From Pigmentiphaga sp. NML030171 (GTDB lineage Bacteria; Pseudomonadota; Gammaproteobacteria; Burkholderiales; Burkholderiaceae_B), in the NCBI RefSeq assembly GCF_002188635.1, contig NZ_NINX01000024.1:62001-126000 (forward strand): DNA of 64,000 bases. The letters are read 5' to 3'. Below are positions 16,878 to 25,946 of this stretch, one piece after another (the stretch's first letter is position 1; each line of letters opens with the position of its first letter). The notes under the pieces were generated by a model, which was not told where the DNA came from, searched no databases, and saw only the letters and a list, made by a program, of their open reading frames with translations. The position numbers were made by a program, and so were the translations under genes.

Positions 16878-18341
16878 ATGTCCCTGCACATTTCCCACCT
16901 GATCGATGGCCGCGAGGTCGACAGCGACCAGGCCTTCGACACCGTCAACCCGGCCGACCAGTCCGTGCTGGCCACCGTCGCCTCGGGCGGCGAAGCCGAG
17001 GTCCGGGCTGCCGTCGCGGCGGCCCGGGCCGCCTTTCCCCGGTGGGCCGCCACTCCCGCCGCCGATCGCGGCCGCATCATGCGCAAGCTGGGAGAACTGA
17101 TCCAGCGCCACGTGCCCGAGCTGGCCGATTGGGAAACGCGCGACACGGGCCAGGTCATCGCCCAGACCGGCAAGCAGCTGGTGCCGCGCGCCGCCGACAA
17201 CTTCAGCTACTTCGCCGAGATGTGCACGCGGGTGGACGGCCACACCTATCCCACGCCCACGCACCTGAACTACACGCTCTACCATCCCGTGGGCGTATGC
17301 GCGCTGATCTCCCCGTGGAACGTGCCGTTCATGACGGCCACCTGGAAGATCGCGCCGGCGCTGGCCTTCGGCAATACCGCCGTGCTGAAGATGAGCGAGC
17401 TCTCGCCCATCACCGCGTGGCGGCTGGGGCAGCTCGCGCTCGAGGCCGGCGTGCCCCCAGGCGTGCTGAACGTGGTGCACGGCTATGGCAGGACGGCGGG
17501 CGAGGCGCTGGTGCGCCACCCGGACGTCGCCGCCATATCGTTCACCGGCAGCACCGCCACCGGCAACCGCATCATCCAGTCCGCGGGCCTGAAGAAGTTC
17601 TCGATGGAACTGGGCGGCAAGAGCCCCTTCGTCGTGTTCGAGGACGCCGACTGGGAACGGGCCATGGACGCGGCCGTATTCATGATCTTCTCGAACAACG
17701 GCGAACGCTGCACCGCCGGCTCGCGCATCCTGGTCCAGCGGTCGATCTACCGCCGCTTCGCGGAGGAGTTCGCGGCCCGCGCCGCGCGCATCACCGTGGG
17801 CGACCCGCTCGATGCCGGCACCATCGTCGGTCCCATGATCTCCCGCGACCACCTGGCCAAGGTCCGCCGCTACATCGAACTGGGCCAGGACGAAGGAGCG
17901 GAACTCCTGGCCGGCGGGCTGGACGCGCCCGATCTTCCCGCGGAGGTCCGCGCCGGCAACTTCGTGCGCCCCACGGTGTTCGGCAACGTTGGCAACGACA
18001 TGAAGATCGCGCAGGACGAGATCTTCGGTCCGGTCGCCTGCCTGATCCCCTTCGACGACGAGGCCCACGCCATCCGCCTGGCCAACGACATCCGCTATGG
18101 GCTGTCGTCGTACGTGTGGACCCGGGACCTCGCGCGCGCCCATCGCGTGGCGGCGGCCATCGAGGCCGGCATGTGCTTCGTCAACAGCCAGAACGTGCGC
18201 GACCTGCGCCAGCCTTTCGGCGGCACCAAGGCCTCCGGCACCGGCCGCGAGGGCGGCACCTGGAGCTACGAGGTCTTCCTGGAGCCCAAGAACGTCTGCG
18301 TCTCGATCACCGACCATCACATCCCGCACTGGGGCCGTTGA
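16878..18341 (+). CDS. hpaE: 5-carboxymethyl-2-hydroxymuconate semialdehyde dehydrogenase
   Basis: A 487-residue NAD-dependent aldehyde dehydrogenase. PWNVPFMTATWKIAPALA, FTGSTATGNRII, MELGGKSP (general-base glutamate) and NNGERCTAGSRI (nucleophilic cysteine) are in order, and the N-terminus and the ending SITDHHIPHWGR match HpaE. It oxidises the semialdehyde made by HpaD. It starts 32 bases after hpaG2 and is followed 33 bases later by a Bug receptor gene. Confidence 0.93.
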   Translation: MSLHISHLIDGREVDSDQAFDTVNPADQSVLATVASGGEAEVRAAVAAARAAFPRWAATPAADRGRIMRKLGELIQRHVPELADWETRDTGQVIAQTGKQLVPRAADNFSYFAEMCTRVDGHTYPTPTHLNYTLYHPVGVCALISPWNVPFMTATWKIAPALAFGNTAVLKMSELSPITAWRLGQLALEAGVPPGVLNVVHGYGRTAGEALVRHPDVAAISFTGSTATGNRIIQSAGLKKFSMELGGKSPFVVFEDADWERAMDAAVFMIFSNNGERCTAGSRILVQRSIYRRFAEEFAARAARITVGDPLDAGTIVGPMISRDHLAKVRRYIELGQDEGAELLAGGLDAPDLPAEVRAGNFVRPTVFGNVGNDMKIAQDEIFGPVACLIPFDDEAHAIRLANDIRYGLSSYVWTRDLARAHRVAAAIEAGMCFVNSQNVRDLRQPFGGTKASGTGREGGTWSYEVFLEPKNVCVSITDHHIPHWGR

Positions 18342-18374
18342 GTCCCGGCGCACCCACGACAACCAGGAGACGAC

Positions 18375-19373
18375 ATGACCCAAGCCCCCCTCCCCGTGTC
18401 CCGCCGCGCCCTGCTCCGGCTCGCGGCGGGCGGCGCCCTGTCGGGCCTCGCCCTGCGCGGCGCGCGCGCCCAGCAATCGTCCTATCCGAACCGGGCGGTG
18501 CGCATCATCGTGCCGTTCACGCCCGGCGGCACGACCGACGTGGTCACGCGGCTGGTCGCGGCCGAGCTGGGCCGCCAACTGGGGCAATCCTTCATCGTCG
18601 AGAACAAGCCGGGGGCCGGCACGGTCGTGGGCGTGGAAGCCGCGGCCAAGTCCGCCCCCGACGGCTACACCCTGATCACCGTGGCCAACAGCTTCTGCGC
18701 CAACACCTCGCTGGTGAAAAAGCTGCCCTACGACCCCGCCGACCTGCGTCCGGTGGCGCTGATGGGCATGTCCGAACACGTGCTGGCGGCCAACCCCAAG
18801 AGCGGCCTGCGCAATCTGGCGGACCTCGTCGCCGCCGCGCGCAAGGCGCCCGGCTCGCTCAGCTATGCCTCCTTCGGCAACGGCACCTCGGCCCACCTGG
18901 CGGGCGAGATGCTCAAGATGCAGGCCGGCATCGACCTGCTGCACGTGCCCTACAAGGGCCAGGCGCCGGCGCTGAACGACCTGCTGGGCGGGCAGGTGAC
19001 GGTGATGTTCGGCAACTGGCCGGAATTCCGCGGCCACGTGGACGCCGGCCGGCTGGTGGCGCTGGGCATGGCCACGGCCGAACGCTCCGTGTACGCGCCG
19101 CAGGTGCCGACCCTGGCCGAACAGGGCGTGCCGCTGGAATCCAATTCGTGGCAAGGCGTGCTGGCGCCGGCGCGCGTGCCGGAGGCCATCGTGGCGCAGC
19201 TCAACGGCGCGATCAATGCCAGCCTGCAGGCCCCCAAGGTCCAGGCAACGATGCGCGACGGCGGCATCGCGTCGATGGCGGGATCGGTGGACCGGTTCGA
19301 CGCCTTCCTCAAGAGCGAGACCGCCCGATACGCCGAGGTGGTGCGCCGCGCGGGCATCACGGTGGACGTCTGA
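18375..19373 (+). CDS. Bug-family solute receptor 2, inside the hpa operon, with Tat-type signal
   Basis: A 332-residue TctC-type receptor. The leader reads VSRRALLRLAAGGAL, a twin-arginine motif followed by a hydrophobic stretch and an ARA-QQ cleavage region, so export by the Tat system is likely; the other Bug proteins here have Sec-type leaders. The core RIIVPFTPGGTTDVVTRL and VENKPGAGTVVGVEAAAKSAPDGYT is conserved. AGGAGACGAC precedes the ATG. Its place between hpaE and hpaD suggests it binds 4-hydroxyphenylacetate, homoprotocatechuate or a related acid. Confidence 0.92.
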   Translation: MTQAPLPVSRRALLRLAAGGALSGLALRGARAQQSSYPNRAVRIIVPFTPGGTTDVVTRLVAAELGRQLGQSFIVENKPGAGTVVGVEAAAKSAPDGYTLITVANSFCANTSLVKKLPYDPADLRPVALMGMSEHVLAANPKSGLRNLADLVAAARKAPGSLSYASFGNGTSAHLAGEMLKMQAGIDLLHVPYKGQAPALNDLLGGQVTVMFGNWPEFRGHVDAGRLVALGMATAERSVYAPQVPTLAEQGVPLESNSWQGVLAPARVPEAIVAQLNGAINASLQAPKVQATMRDGGIASMAGSVDRFDAFLKSETARYAEVVRRAGITVDV

Positions 19374-19390
19374 CGAGGCCGGGAGCAGAT

Positions 19391-20284
19391 ATGGGAACAC
19401 TCGCCCTGGCCGCCAAGATCACCCACGTGCCGTCCATGTACCTGTCGGAACTGGACGGGCCGCACAAGGGCTGCCGGCAGGCCGCCATCCACGGGCACGT
19501 CGAGATCGGCCGGCGGTGCCGCGAACTGGGCGTGGACACCATCGTGGTGTTCGACGTCCACTGGCTGGTCAACAGCGAATACCACATCAATTGCGCGCCG
19601 CGTTTCTCGGGCTGCTACACCAGCAACGAGCTGCCGCACTTCATCAAGAACCTGTCCTACGAGTACCCCGGCAACCCCGAACTGGGCCACCTGATCGCCG
19701 ACGTCGCCAACGAGATGGGCGTGCCTACTCGCGCGCACAGCGCCACCACGCTTGAACTGGAGTACGGCACGCTGGTTCCCATGCGCTACATGAACGCGGA
19801 CCGGCACTTCAAGGTCGTGGGCATGTCCGGATGGTGCGTCTGGCACGACCTGGCCGCCAGCGCCCGGCTGGGGCTGGCGGTGCGCCGCGCGATCGAGGAA
19901 CGCTACGACGGCACGGTGGCCATCTTCGCCAGCGGCTCGCTCAGCCACCATTTCGCGCAGAACGGCATGGCGCCCGAGTTCATGCACAAGGTATGGGATC
20001 CGTTCCTGGAGCAGGTGGACCGGCGAGTGGTGGAACTGTGGGAACGGGGAGACTGGCGAACCTTCTGCCCCATGCTGCCCATGTACAACGAGAAGTGCTG
20101 GGGCGAAGGCGGCATGCACGACACGGCCATGCTGCTGGGCGCCCTGGGCTGGACCGCCTACGACCAGCCGGTGGAGATCGTCACCCCCTATTTCGGCAGT
20201 TCCGGCACCGGCCAGATCAACGCCATCTTCCCGGTGACGCCGCTGCCGCCGGATACCTTCCTCGACACGCCCCCGGGAACCTGA
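19391..20284 (+). CDS. hpaD: 3,4-dihydroxyphenylacetate (homoprotocatechuate) 2,3-dioxygenase
   Basis: A 297-residue type III extradiol dioxygenase of the LigB fold, HpaD/HpcB group. KITHVPSMYLSE gives the first iron histidine (H12), DVHWLVN the second, and SGSLSHHFAQNG near residue 180 the catalytic histidine region; YGTLVPMRYMN and the late GEGGMHDTAMLLGALGW segment are typical. It cleaves the ring of homoprotocatechuate to 5-carboxymethyl-2-hydroxymuconate semialdehyde. Its stop is 1 base before hpaF. Confidence 0.93.
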   Translation: MGTLALAAKITHVPSMYLSELDGPHKGCRQAAIHGHVEIGRRCRELGVDTIVVFDVHWLVNSEYHINCAPRFSGCYTSNELPHFIKNLSYEYPGNPELGHLIADVANEMGVPTRAHSATTLELEYGTLVPMRYMNADRHFKVVGMSGWCVWHDLAASARLGLAVRRAIEERYDGTVAIFASGSLSHHFAQNGMAPEFMHKVWDPFLEQVDRRVVELWERGDWRTFCPMLPMYNEKCWGEGGMHDTAMLLGALGWTAYDQPVEIVTPYFGSSGTGQINAIFPVTPLPPDTFLDTPPGT

Positions 20285-20285
20285 C

Positions 20286-20693
20286 ATGCCCCACCTCGTC
20301 CTGCTCTACAGCCCGGACATCGAGCGCGATGCCGACATGCCCTCACTGTGCCGCAAGCTGGCCGACACCCTGATCGCCCAACGCGACGAGCAAGGCCGCC
20401 AGGTCTTCCCCACCGGCGGCACCCGCGTGCTGGCCTATCCGGCGGCGCATGCCGCCGTCGCCGACGGCGCGGGCGACTATGGCTTCCTGTACGCCAACCT
20501 GCGCATGGCGCCGGACCGCAGCCCGGCGGTGCACCGGGCGGTGGGCGACGCGCTGGCCGCCACGCTGCGCGATGCGCTGAACCCGCTGCTGGCGCGCCGC
20601 CCGGTCGGCATCACGGTCCAGGTCGACGAAAGCCGCGACCAGGTCTACGACGCCAAGCACAGCAGCCTGCATCCCCTGTTCAACCGGAAATGA
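20286..20693 (+). CDS. hpaF: 5-carboxymethyl-2-hydroxymuconate delta-isomerase
   Basis: A 135-residue member of the tautomerase superfamily. Proline directly follows the start methionine (MPHLVLLYS), supplying the N-terminal catalytic base after methionine removal; DYGFLYANLRMAPDRS and LHPLFNRK at the end are typical of HpaF. It isomerises the HpaE product. It starts 1 base after hpaD and stops 6 bases before hpaH. Confidence 0.92.
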   Translation: MPHLVLLYSPDIERDADMPSLCRKLADTLIAQRDEQGRQVFPTGGTRVLAYPAAHAAVADGAGDYGFLYANLRMAPDRSPAVHRAVGDALAATLRDALNPLLARRPVGITVQVDESRDQVYDAKHSSLHPLFNRK

Positions 20694-20699
20694 CCCTCC

Positions 20700-21503
20700 A
20701 TGATTAGCGAAACCCGCATCGCCGAGCTGGCGGCCGAATTGCACCAGGCCGAGAAAAGCCGCAGCCAGGTCGGACACTTCTCCAAGCGCTTCCCCGACAT
20801 GACGATCGAGGACGGCTACGCCGTCTCGCGCGCCTGGGTCCGTACCAAGATCCAGGAAGGCCGCGTCGTGCGCGGTCACAAGATAGGCCTGACCTCGCGC
20901 GCCATGCAGTTGTCCAGCCAGATCGACGAGCCCGACTACGGCACGCTGCTGGACGACATGTTCTTCCACGACGGCACCGACATCCCCGCCGAACGCTTCA
21001 TCGCGCCTCGCATCGAGGTGGAGCTGGGCTTCATCCTGGGCCGTCCCCTGCGCGGACCAGGCGTGACGCTGTTCGACGTGATGGCCGCCACCGATTACGT
21101 CGTGCCCGCCGTCGAGATCATCGACGCGCGCATCGAACAGTTCGACCGCGACACGCGCGCGCCGCGCAAGGTGGTGGACACCATTTCCGATAACGCCGCC
21201 AATGCCGGCATCGTCACGGGCGGGCGGCCGGTCCGGCCCGACGCGGTGGATCTGCGCTGGGTCGGCGCGCTGCTCTACAAGAACGGCGTGATCGAGGAAT
21301 CGGGCATCGCCGCCGCCGTCCTGAACCACCCCGGCAACGGCATCGCGTGGCTGGCCAACAAGCTGGCTCCCTGGGGCGAGTCGCTGCAGGCCGGACAGAT
21401 CGTGCTGGCGGGCTCGTTCACCCGCCCCGTGCCCGCCCGGCCCGGCGACGCCTTCCACGCCGACTACGGGCCCCTGGGCTCCATCGCCTTTCGCATCGCC
21501 TGA
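20700..21503 (+). CDS. hpaH: 2-oxohept-4-ene-1,7-dioate hydratase
   Basis: A 267-residue hydratase of the MhpD/HpaH family within the FAH-related fold. Conserved segments are [12 protein letters not shown] near residue 60, [24 protein letters not shown] (metal-binding E-x-E) and [15 protein letters not shown] at the end. It hydrates the diene acid to 4-hydroxy-2-oxoheptanedioate, the substrate of HpaI. No strong ribosome binding site precedes the ATG, so coupling to hpaF is likely. Confidence 0.92.
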   Translation: MISETRIAELAAELHQAEKSRSQVGHFSKRFPDMTIEDGYAVSRAWVRTKIQEGRVVRGHKIGLTSRAMQLSSQIDEPDYGTLLDDMFFHDGTDIPAERFIAPRIEVELGFILGRPLRGPGVTLFDVMAATDYVVPAVEIIDARIEQFDRDTRAPRKVVDTISDNAANAGIVTGGRPVRPDAVDLRWVGALLYKNGVIEESGIAAAVLNHPGNGIAWLANKLAPWGESLQAGQIVLAGSFTRPVPARPGDAFHADYGPLGSIAFRIA

Positions 21504-21517
21504 TGCCGGGAGCCGCC

Positions 21518-22333
21518 ATGCAACTGCCCATCAATACCTTCAAGCGCGCGCTGCGCGATGGTCCGCCGCAGATCGGCCTGTGGGTCGGCCTGGCCGACGG
21601 CTGCGCCGCCGAGATGCTGGCCGGCGCCGGCTTCGACTGGCTGCTGATCGACTGCGAGCACGCCCCCAACGACGTACGCACGGTGCTGTCGCAATTGCAG
21701 GCCGTGGCGCCCTACCCGGTCCATCCCGTGGTGCGGCCGGTGACCGGCGATCCCGCGCTGATCAAGCAATACCTGGACGTCGGCGCCCAGACCCTGCTGG
21801 TGCCCATGGTCGAGACCGCCGAACAGGCCGCGCGCATGGTGGCCGCCACGCGCTATCCACCGCACGGTATCCGCGGCGTCGGCAGCGCGCTGGCGCGCGC
21901 CTCGCGCTGGAACGGCGTGGAAGGCTACCTACACCGCGCCGACGACGAGATGTGCGTGCTGGTCCAGGTGGAATCCAAGGCCGCGCTGGCCAACCTCGAG
22001 GCGATCGCCGCCACCGAGGGCGTGGACGGCGTGTTCTTCGGCCCCTCCGATCTCTCGGCCTCGATGGGGTTCATCGGCCGGCCGGGCGAACCGGAGGTCC
22101 AGCGGGCCATCGCCGACGGCATCGCCGCCGTGCGGGCGGCGGGCAAGGCCGCCGGCATCCTGTCGGCCGATCCGGTGCTGGCCAGGCGCTACCTGGAAAT
22201 GGGCGCGCGCTTCGTCGCCGTGGGCGTGGACATCACCTTGCTGGCCCAGGCCGCGCGCCGCCTGGCCGCAGGTTTCAAGACCGGGCAGCCTCCGGCCGCC
22301 TCCGCCGATCCGCCGGCGGGCAGCGTGTACTGA
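21518..22333 (+). CDS. hpaI: 4-hydroxy-2-oxoheptane-1,7-dioate aldolase
   Basis: A 271-residue metal-dependent class II aldolase. [10 protein letters not shown] near residue 44, PVVRPVTGD (pyruvate-binding arginine), [11 protein letters not shown] (metal glutamate) and [12 protein letters not shown] (metal aspartate) are all present. It splits the substrate into pyruvate and succinate semialdehyde, ending the pathway. I chose ATG 21518 because the family starts M-x-LPxNTFKRAL; an ATG overlapping the hpaH stop (21503) would add five residues. Confidence 0.92.
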   Translation: MQLPINTFKRALRDGPPQIGLWVGLADGCAAEMLAGAGFDWLLIDCEHAPNDVRTVLSQLQAVAPYPVHPVVRPVTGDPALIKQYLDVGAQTLLVPMVETAEQAARMVAATRYPPHGIRGVGSALARASRWNGVEGYLHRADDEMCVLVQVESKAALANLEAIAATEGVDGVFFGPSDLSASMGFIGRPGEPEVQRAIADGIAAVRAAGKAAGILSADPVLARRYLEMGARFVAVGVDITLLAQAARRLAAGFKTGQPPAASADPPAGSVY

Positions 22334-22360
22334 GCGCCCCAACCACCAAGGAGACGACAG

Positions 22361-23350
22361 ATGAAATCCCCCCACCGCGCCCGGCGTGGCGCACTATCGA
22401 GGGCGATGGCCGGACTTGCGGCACTGCTGCTGACGGCGCCGCTGGCCTGGGCCCAGGACTCGAGGCCCATCGAATGGGTCGTCGGCATGGCACCCGGCGG
22501 TGGCACCGACACCGTCGCGCGCGTGCTGGCCGAGGCCATGGGACGCACGCTGCAACAGAGCATCGTGGTCGTCAACAAACCGGGCGCGGCCCACAACATC
22601 GCCACCGACTATGTCGTCCGTTCCAAGGACTACGGCCACGTCATGGTCACCGCCGACTACGCCACCCTGGCCACCAACCCCTTCCTGTACAGCAAGCTCA
22701 CCAACGATGCCGAGCGCGACCTGCGCCCGGTGGGCATGCTGGTCCGCTTTCCGCTCATCCTGGTCGTGCGCGCCGACTCGCCCATCAAGGACTTCAAGGG
22801 CTTCATGGCCTGGGCCCGCACCCAGCAACAGGGCGTCAGCTACGGTTCGCCCGGCCCCGGCACGCCGCATCACCTGGCCACCGAACTCCTGCGCGAGCGC
22901 ACCGGCCTGAACCTCGTGCACGTGCCGTATCGCGGCGCGGCCCCGGCCATCCAGGACATCATGGCCGGCCAGATCCCGTTCATGTTCGTCGAAAGCGGCA
23001 GCGGCATCCCCTACATCACCGGCGGCAAGCTGCGTCCGCTGGCCGTCGCCAGCGCCCGGCGCATCGAGTCGCTGCCGGACACGCCCACGCTGCAGGAGGA
23101 AGGGCTGAAGGACTTCGTCGCCTTCGCCTGGCAGGGCCTGTCGGTCCCCACCGGCACGCCGCAGGCCACCATCGACCGCCTGAACCAGGCGCTGGTGGGC
23201 GCGCTGCAATCGGCGCCGGTAAAAGCGCGCTTCGAGGCCCTGGGTATCGAGGCCATGCCCACCACCCCGGCCGAGATGGCCAGCTTCTCGCACGCCGAGA
23301 AGGAGCGCTGGGGCAAGCTGATACGGCAGATCGGGTTGAAGATCGACTGA
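22361..23350 (+). CDS. Bug-family solute receptor 3, downstream of hpaI
   Basis: A 329-residue TctC-type receptor with a signal peptide ending near LAWA-QDSRPIEW. Its first core reads IEWVVGMAPGGGTDTVARVL, differing from the usual IVPF version, and the ligand loop reads VVNKPGAAHNIATDYV, lacking the usual GxxG, so it is a divergent Bug subgroup. AAGGAGACGACAG precedes the ATG. It lies 27 bases after hpaI and is probably the last gene of the hpa operon. Confidence 0.9.
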   Translation: MKSPHRARRGALSRAMAGLAALLLTAPLAWAQDSRPIEWVVGMAPGGGTDTVARVLAEAMGRTLQQSIVVVNKPGAAHNIATDYVVRSKDYGHVMVTADYATLATNPFLYSKLTNDAERDLRPVGMLVRFPLILVVRADSPIKDFKGFMAWARTQQQGVSYGSPGPGTPHHLATELLRERTGLNLVHVPYRGAAPAIQDIMAGQIPFMFVESGSGIPYITGGKLRPLAVASARRIESLPDTPTLQEEGLKDFVAFAWQGLSVPTGTPQATIDRLNQALVGALQSAPVKARFEALGIEAMPTTPAEMASFSHAEKERWGKLIRQIGLKID

Positions 23351-23435
23351 GCCCGCCCTAGCCAAGCCCCGCCCCAACTGGCAAGATGGGATCGCCGCAG
23401 GGGCGTCGGGCGTTCCAGGCATGGGGGCAGGGACA

Positions 23436-25013
23436 ATGGCAAGGACAAGAACGAGGCACCGGGGCCGGCATGGCCACCCCCGGGCGGCGGCGGTCGCCGC
23501 CCTTCTTTTGGCCGGTTGCGGTGGCGGTTCGGACGAGGGCGATACGGCCGCGAGCAAGAACCTGGCCGCCACCACCGTGGCCGTCGCCGCACCCGACTGG
23601 CGGGCTTGCGAAACGGTCTTTCCGGACGGCACCGTGCCGTCCCGGGTCGACGGCGAACGCTACGACTGCGCCGTGGTCCGGGTCCCGCTCGACTACGCGG
23701 ACCCCAAGGGCAAGACCCTGGACCTGGCCCTGCGCCGCCGGCCGGCCGACGACGCACGGAACAGGATAGGCTCGCTCGTCATCGAACCCGGCGGACCGGG
23801 CGGCTCCGGCGTCGGCGCCGTCCCGGACTTCGCCGGCAAGCTGTCGGCGCAAGTGCGGCAACGCTTCGACATCGTCGGCTTCGATCCGCGCGGCGTCGGC
23901 CACACCCGTCCCACCGGCTCGCCGCCGGACGCGCCCGCCTTGCGCTGCGGCGGCGCGCTGGCGACGTACTTCGCCCACGACCTGGGCGACACCACCGCCG
24001 TCGGCGCCAAGGCGCTCGACGCCGCCGCGGCCGCCTACGCCCGCACCTGCCGCGACGACCCCGTTTTCCCCCTGATGGGCACGATGAACGTGGTCCGCGA
24101 CGTCGAAGTGCTGCGCCGCGCCCTGGGCGACGCCAGGCTGACCTACCTGGGCGTGTCCTACGGTACCGAGGTCGGGATCGTCTACGCCGACCTCTATCCT
24201 TCGCACATCCGCGCGATGATCATCGACGGCGTCGTCAATCCCGCCCAGTCCGGGACCACGATACTGGTGAACCAGGCAGTCTCCTGGAACCGGGGGCTGG
24301 AGCGATTCTTCTCCTGGTGCGCCGGCAACGCCGGGCAATGTCCGATGCGCGACCAGGCCGAAGGGCAGTTCAGGGAAATGCTGGCCCGGGCGCATGCCGC
24401 GCCGGCGCGGATGGATTACAAGGGCACGCCCATCCCGCTTTCCACCGGCTGGCTGACGCTGGTCTCCGTGCTGAGCATCTACGAACCGGTGGCCTATCCG
24501 TCCCTGGCCGTCGCCATCGGCGCCGCGGCGCAGACGCCGGCGGACTGGGATCCCATGCGGGCGCAAGCCTCCGGACTGGCGAACAGCGAATCGCTCGGCC
24601 CGGCGGTCTGGACGACGTGCATGGACCAGCCCCTGCCGCAGGGCGCGGCGTTCGAGGACATCGTGGCGCAAGCCGCCGCCGCGGCGCCGCTGACCGGCGC
24701 GGTACAGGCCAACATCAACCGGCCCTGCGCCCACCTGCCCGTGGCGCCCGATCCCGTGCCCACCAACTACCGGGCGCAGGGCTCGCCCCCCATCATGGTG
24801 TGGGGCACGACCGGCGACCCCGCCACCCCGTTCCAGAGCTCCAAGGACGTGGTGGCGCAGCTCGCGAACGCATCGCTGTTCGTCTTCGAAGCGGACCAGC
24901 ACGTGGCCATGGGAGGAGGTCCCGGCAGGAAGGCCTGCGTGGTCGACGTGCAGTCGGACTACCTGCTGACCGCCACGCTGGTGCCGCAGAAGAACGCCTG
25001 CCGGGGAGATTGA
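23436..25013 (+). CDS. Lipoprotein alpha/beta hydrolase, tripeptidyl-aminopeptidase (TAP)-like
   Basis: A 525-residue exported serine peptidase-like protein. The N-terminus has a basic stretch, a hydrophobic core and the lipobox LLAGC, so it should be lipid-anchored. EPGGPGGSG is the oxyanion segment, GVSYGTEVG holds the nucleophile, WGTTGDPATPF the acid and EADQHVAMGG the histidine, in the order of the SCO7095/TAP family. I prefer ATG 23436 (GCAGGGACA just upstream) to the in-frame ATG 15 bases earlier. It probably releases short peptides or hydrolyses esters in the envelope. Confidence 0.85.
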   Translation: MARTRTRHRGRHGHPRAAAVAALLLAGCGGGSDEGDTAASKNLAATTVAVAAPDWRACETVFPDGTVPSRVDGERYDCAVVRVPLDYADPKGKTLDLALRRRPADDARNRIGSLVIEPGGPGGSGVGAVPDFAGKLSAQVRQRFDIVGFDPRGVGHTRPTGSPPDAPALRCGGALATYFAHDLGDTTAVGAKALDAAAAAYARTCRDDPVFPLMGTMNVVRDVEVLRRALGDARLTYLGVSYGTEVGIVYADLYPSHIRAMIIDGVVNPAQSGTTILVNQAVSWNRGLERFFSWCAGNAGQCPMRDQAEGQFREMLARAHAAPARMDYKGTPIPLSTGWLTLVSVLSIYEPVAYPSLAVAIGAAAQTPADWDPMRAQASGLANSESLGPAVWTTCMDQPLPQGAAFEDIVAQAAAAAPLTGAVQANINRPCAHLPVAPDPVPTNYRAQGSPPIMVWGTTGDPATPFQSSKDVVAQLANASLFVFEADQHVAMGGGPGRKACVVDVQSDYLLTATLVPQKNACRGD

Positions 25014-25207
25014 CCCCGCTTCCGGGTGCGGGCGGCACAAGCCGGCCCCTGCCGCCCGCCCCCGGCAAGAGTGACCATTCCAATAGTACTATTATTAGAA
25101 CGTTTCCCGCGCTTCCTGCCTAGAATGGCTGGCAATCCATCCCGCGCGAACGGACATCCCGGTCGCCTCGATGCGTCGTCCACGTTCTTTCAAAGGGGGC
25201 CAGGGTC

Positions 25208-25915
25208 ATGCTCGAACTCATCGAGACGCTTCATTGGGGCGCCGTCTTCCAGATCATCCTGATCGACATCCTGCTGGGAGGCGACAACGCCATCGTCATC
25301 GCCCTGGCCTGCCGCAACCTGCCTCACGGACAACGGATAAAGGGCATCCTGTGGGGCACCGCCGGCGCCATCCTGCTGCGCGTCCTGCTGATCGCCTTCG
25401 CGCTGGCGCTGCTCAGCATGCCCTTCCTGAAGATCGTGGGCTGTGCGCTTCTCATCTGGATAGGCATCAAGCTGCTGGCCCAGGAGAAGGACGCGCATGG
25501 CGACATCGATGGCGGCACGTCCGTCTTCGGCGCCATCCGGACCATCATCATCGCCGACTTCGCCATGAGCCTGGACAACGTCATCGCCATCGCCGGCGCG
25601 GCCGAAAGCGCCCACCTCGGGCACCAGCTGTACTACGTGATCTTCGGCCTGTGCGTCAGCGTACCCGTGATCGTCTGGGGCAGCACGCTGGTGCTCAAGC
25701 TGATAGACCGCTTCCCCGTGATCGTCACGCTGGGCGCGGGCATGCTGGGCTGGATCGCCGGCGGCATGCTGATCAGCGACACCTTCGTGCTCGAACACGT
25801 GGGCGAACCCGGCCCCATGGTCGAACTCGCGGTGCAGATCGTCGCCGCGCTGTCCGTCATCGCGGTGGGCAAGTGGCTGGTCATGCATCGGCGGCACCAG
25901 CCGTCCATCGGCTAG
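25208..25915 (+). CDS. TerC/YjbE-family integral membrane protein
   Basis: A 235-residue membrane protein with about seven hydrophobic segments. The conserved acidic transmembrane motifs of the family, LLGGDNAIVIALACRNLP near residue 22 and FAMSLDNVIAIAGAA near residue 118, are intact. Relatives export Mn(II) or load metals onto exported enzymes, so metal homeostasis is the likely role. The ATG follows GGGGGCCAGGGTC. The 194-base upstream gap contains the palindrome AATAGTACTATT (25082-25093) but no riboswitch I can recognise. Confidence 0.87.
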   Translation: MLELIETLHWGAVFQIILIDILLGGDNAIVIALACRNLPHGQRIKGILWGTAGAILLRVLLIAFALALLSMPFLKIVGCALLIWIGIKLLAQEKDAHGDIDGGTSVFGAIRTIIIADFAMSLDNVIAIAGAAESAHLGHQLYYVIFGLCVSVPVIVWGSTLVLKLIDRFPVIVTLGAGMLGWIAGGMLISDTFVLEHVGEPGPMVELAVQIVAALSVIAVGKWLVMHRRHQPSIG

Positions 25916-25946
25916 GCCGATCGGCGGCTGTGAGCACAGCACGAAC

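Noticed and set aside
16488-19400. 970-codon open frame antisense to the hpa genes
   Set aside because: It is a GC-driven shadow of hpaG2, hpaE and the Bug gene; composition is His/Gln/Arg-rich and it matches no family.
17042-20284. Very long plus-strand frame seeming to join several hpa genes
   Set aside because: Only its last part, from ATG 19391, is real (hpaD); the first part is out of frame with hpaE and the Bug gene.
25014-25207. Manganese (yybP-ykoY) riboswitch before the TerC gene
   Set aside because: TerC relatives often carry one, but the conserved core could not be found; only a 12-base palindrome is present.
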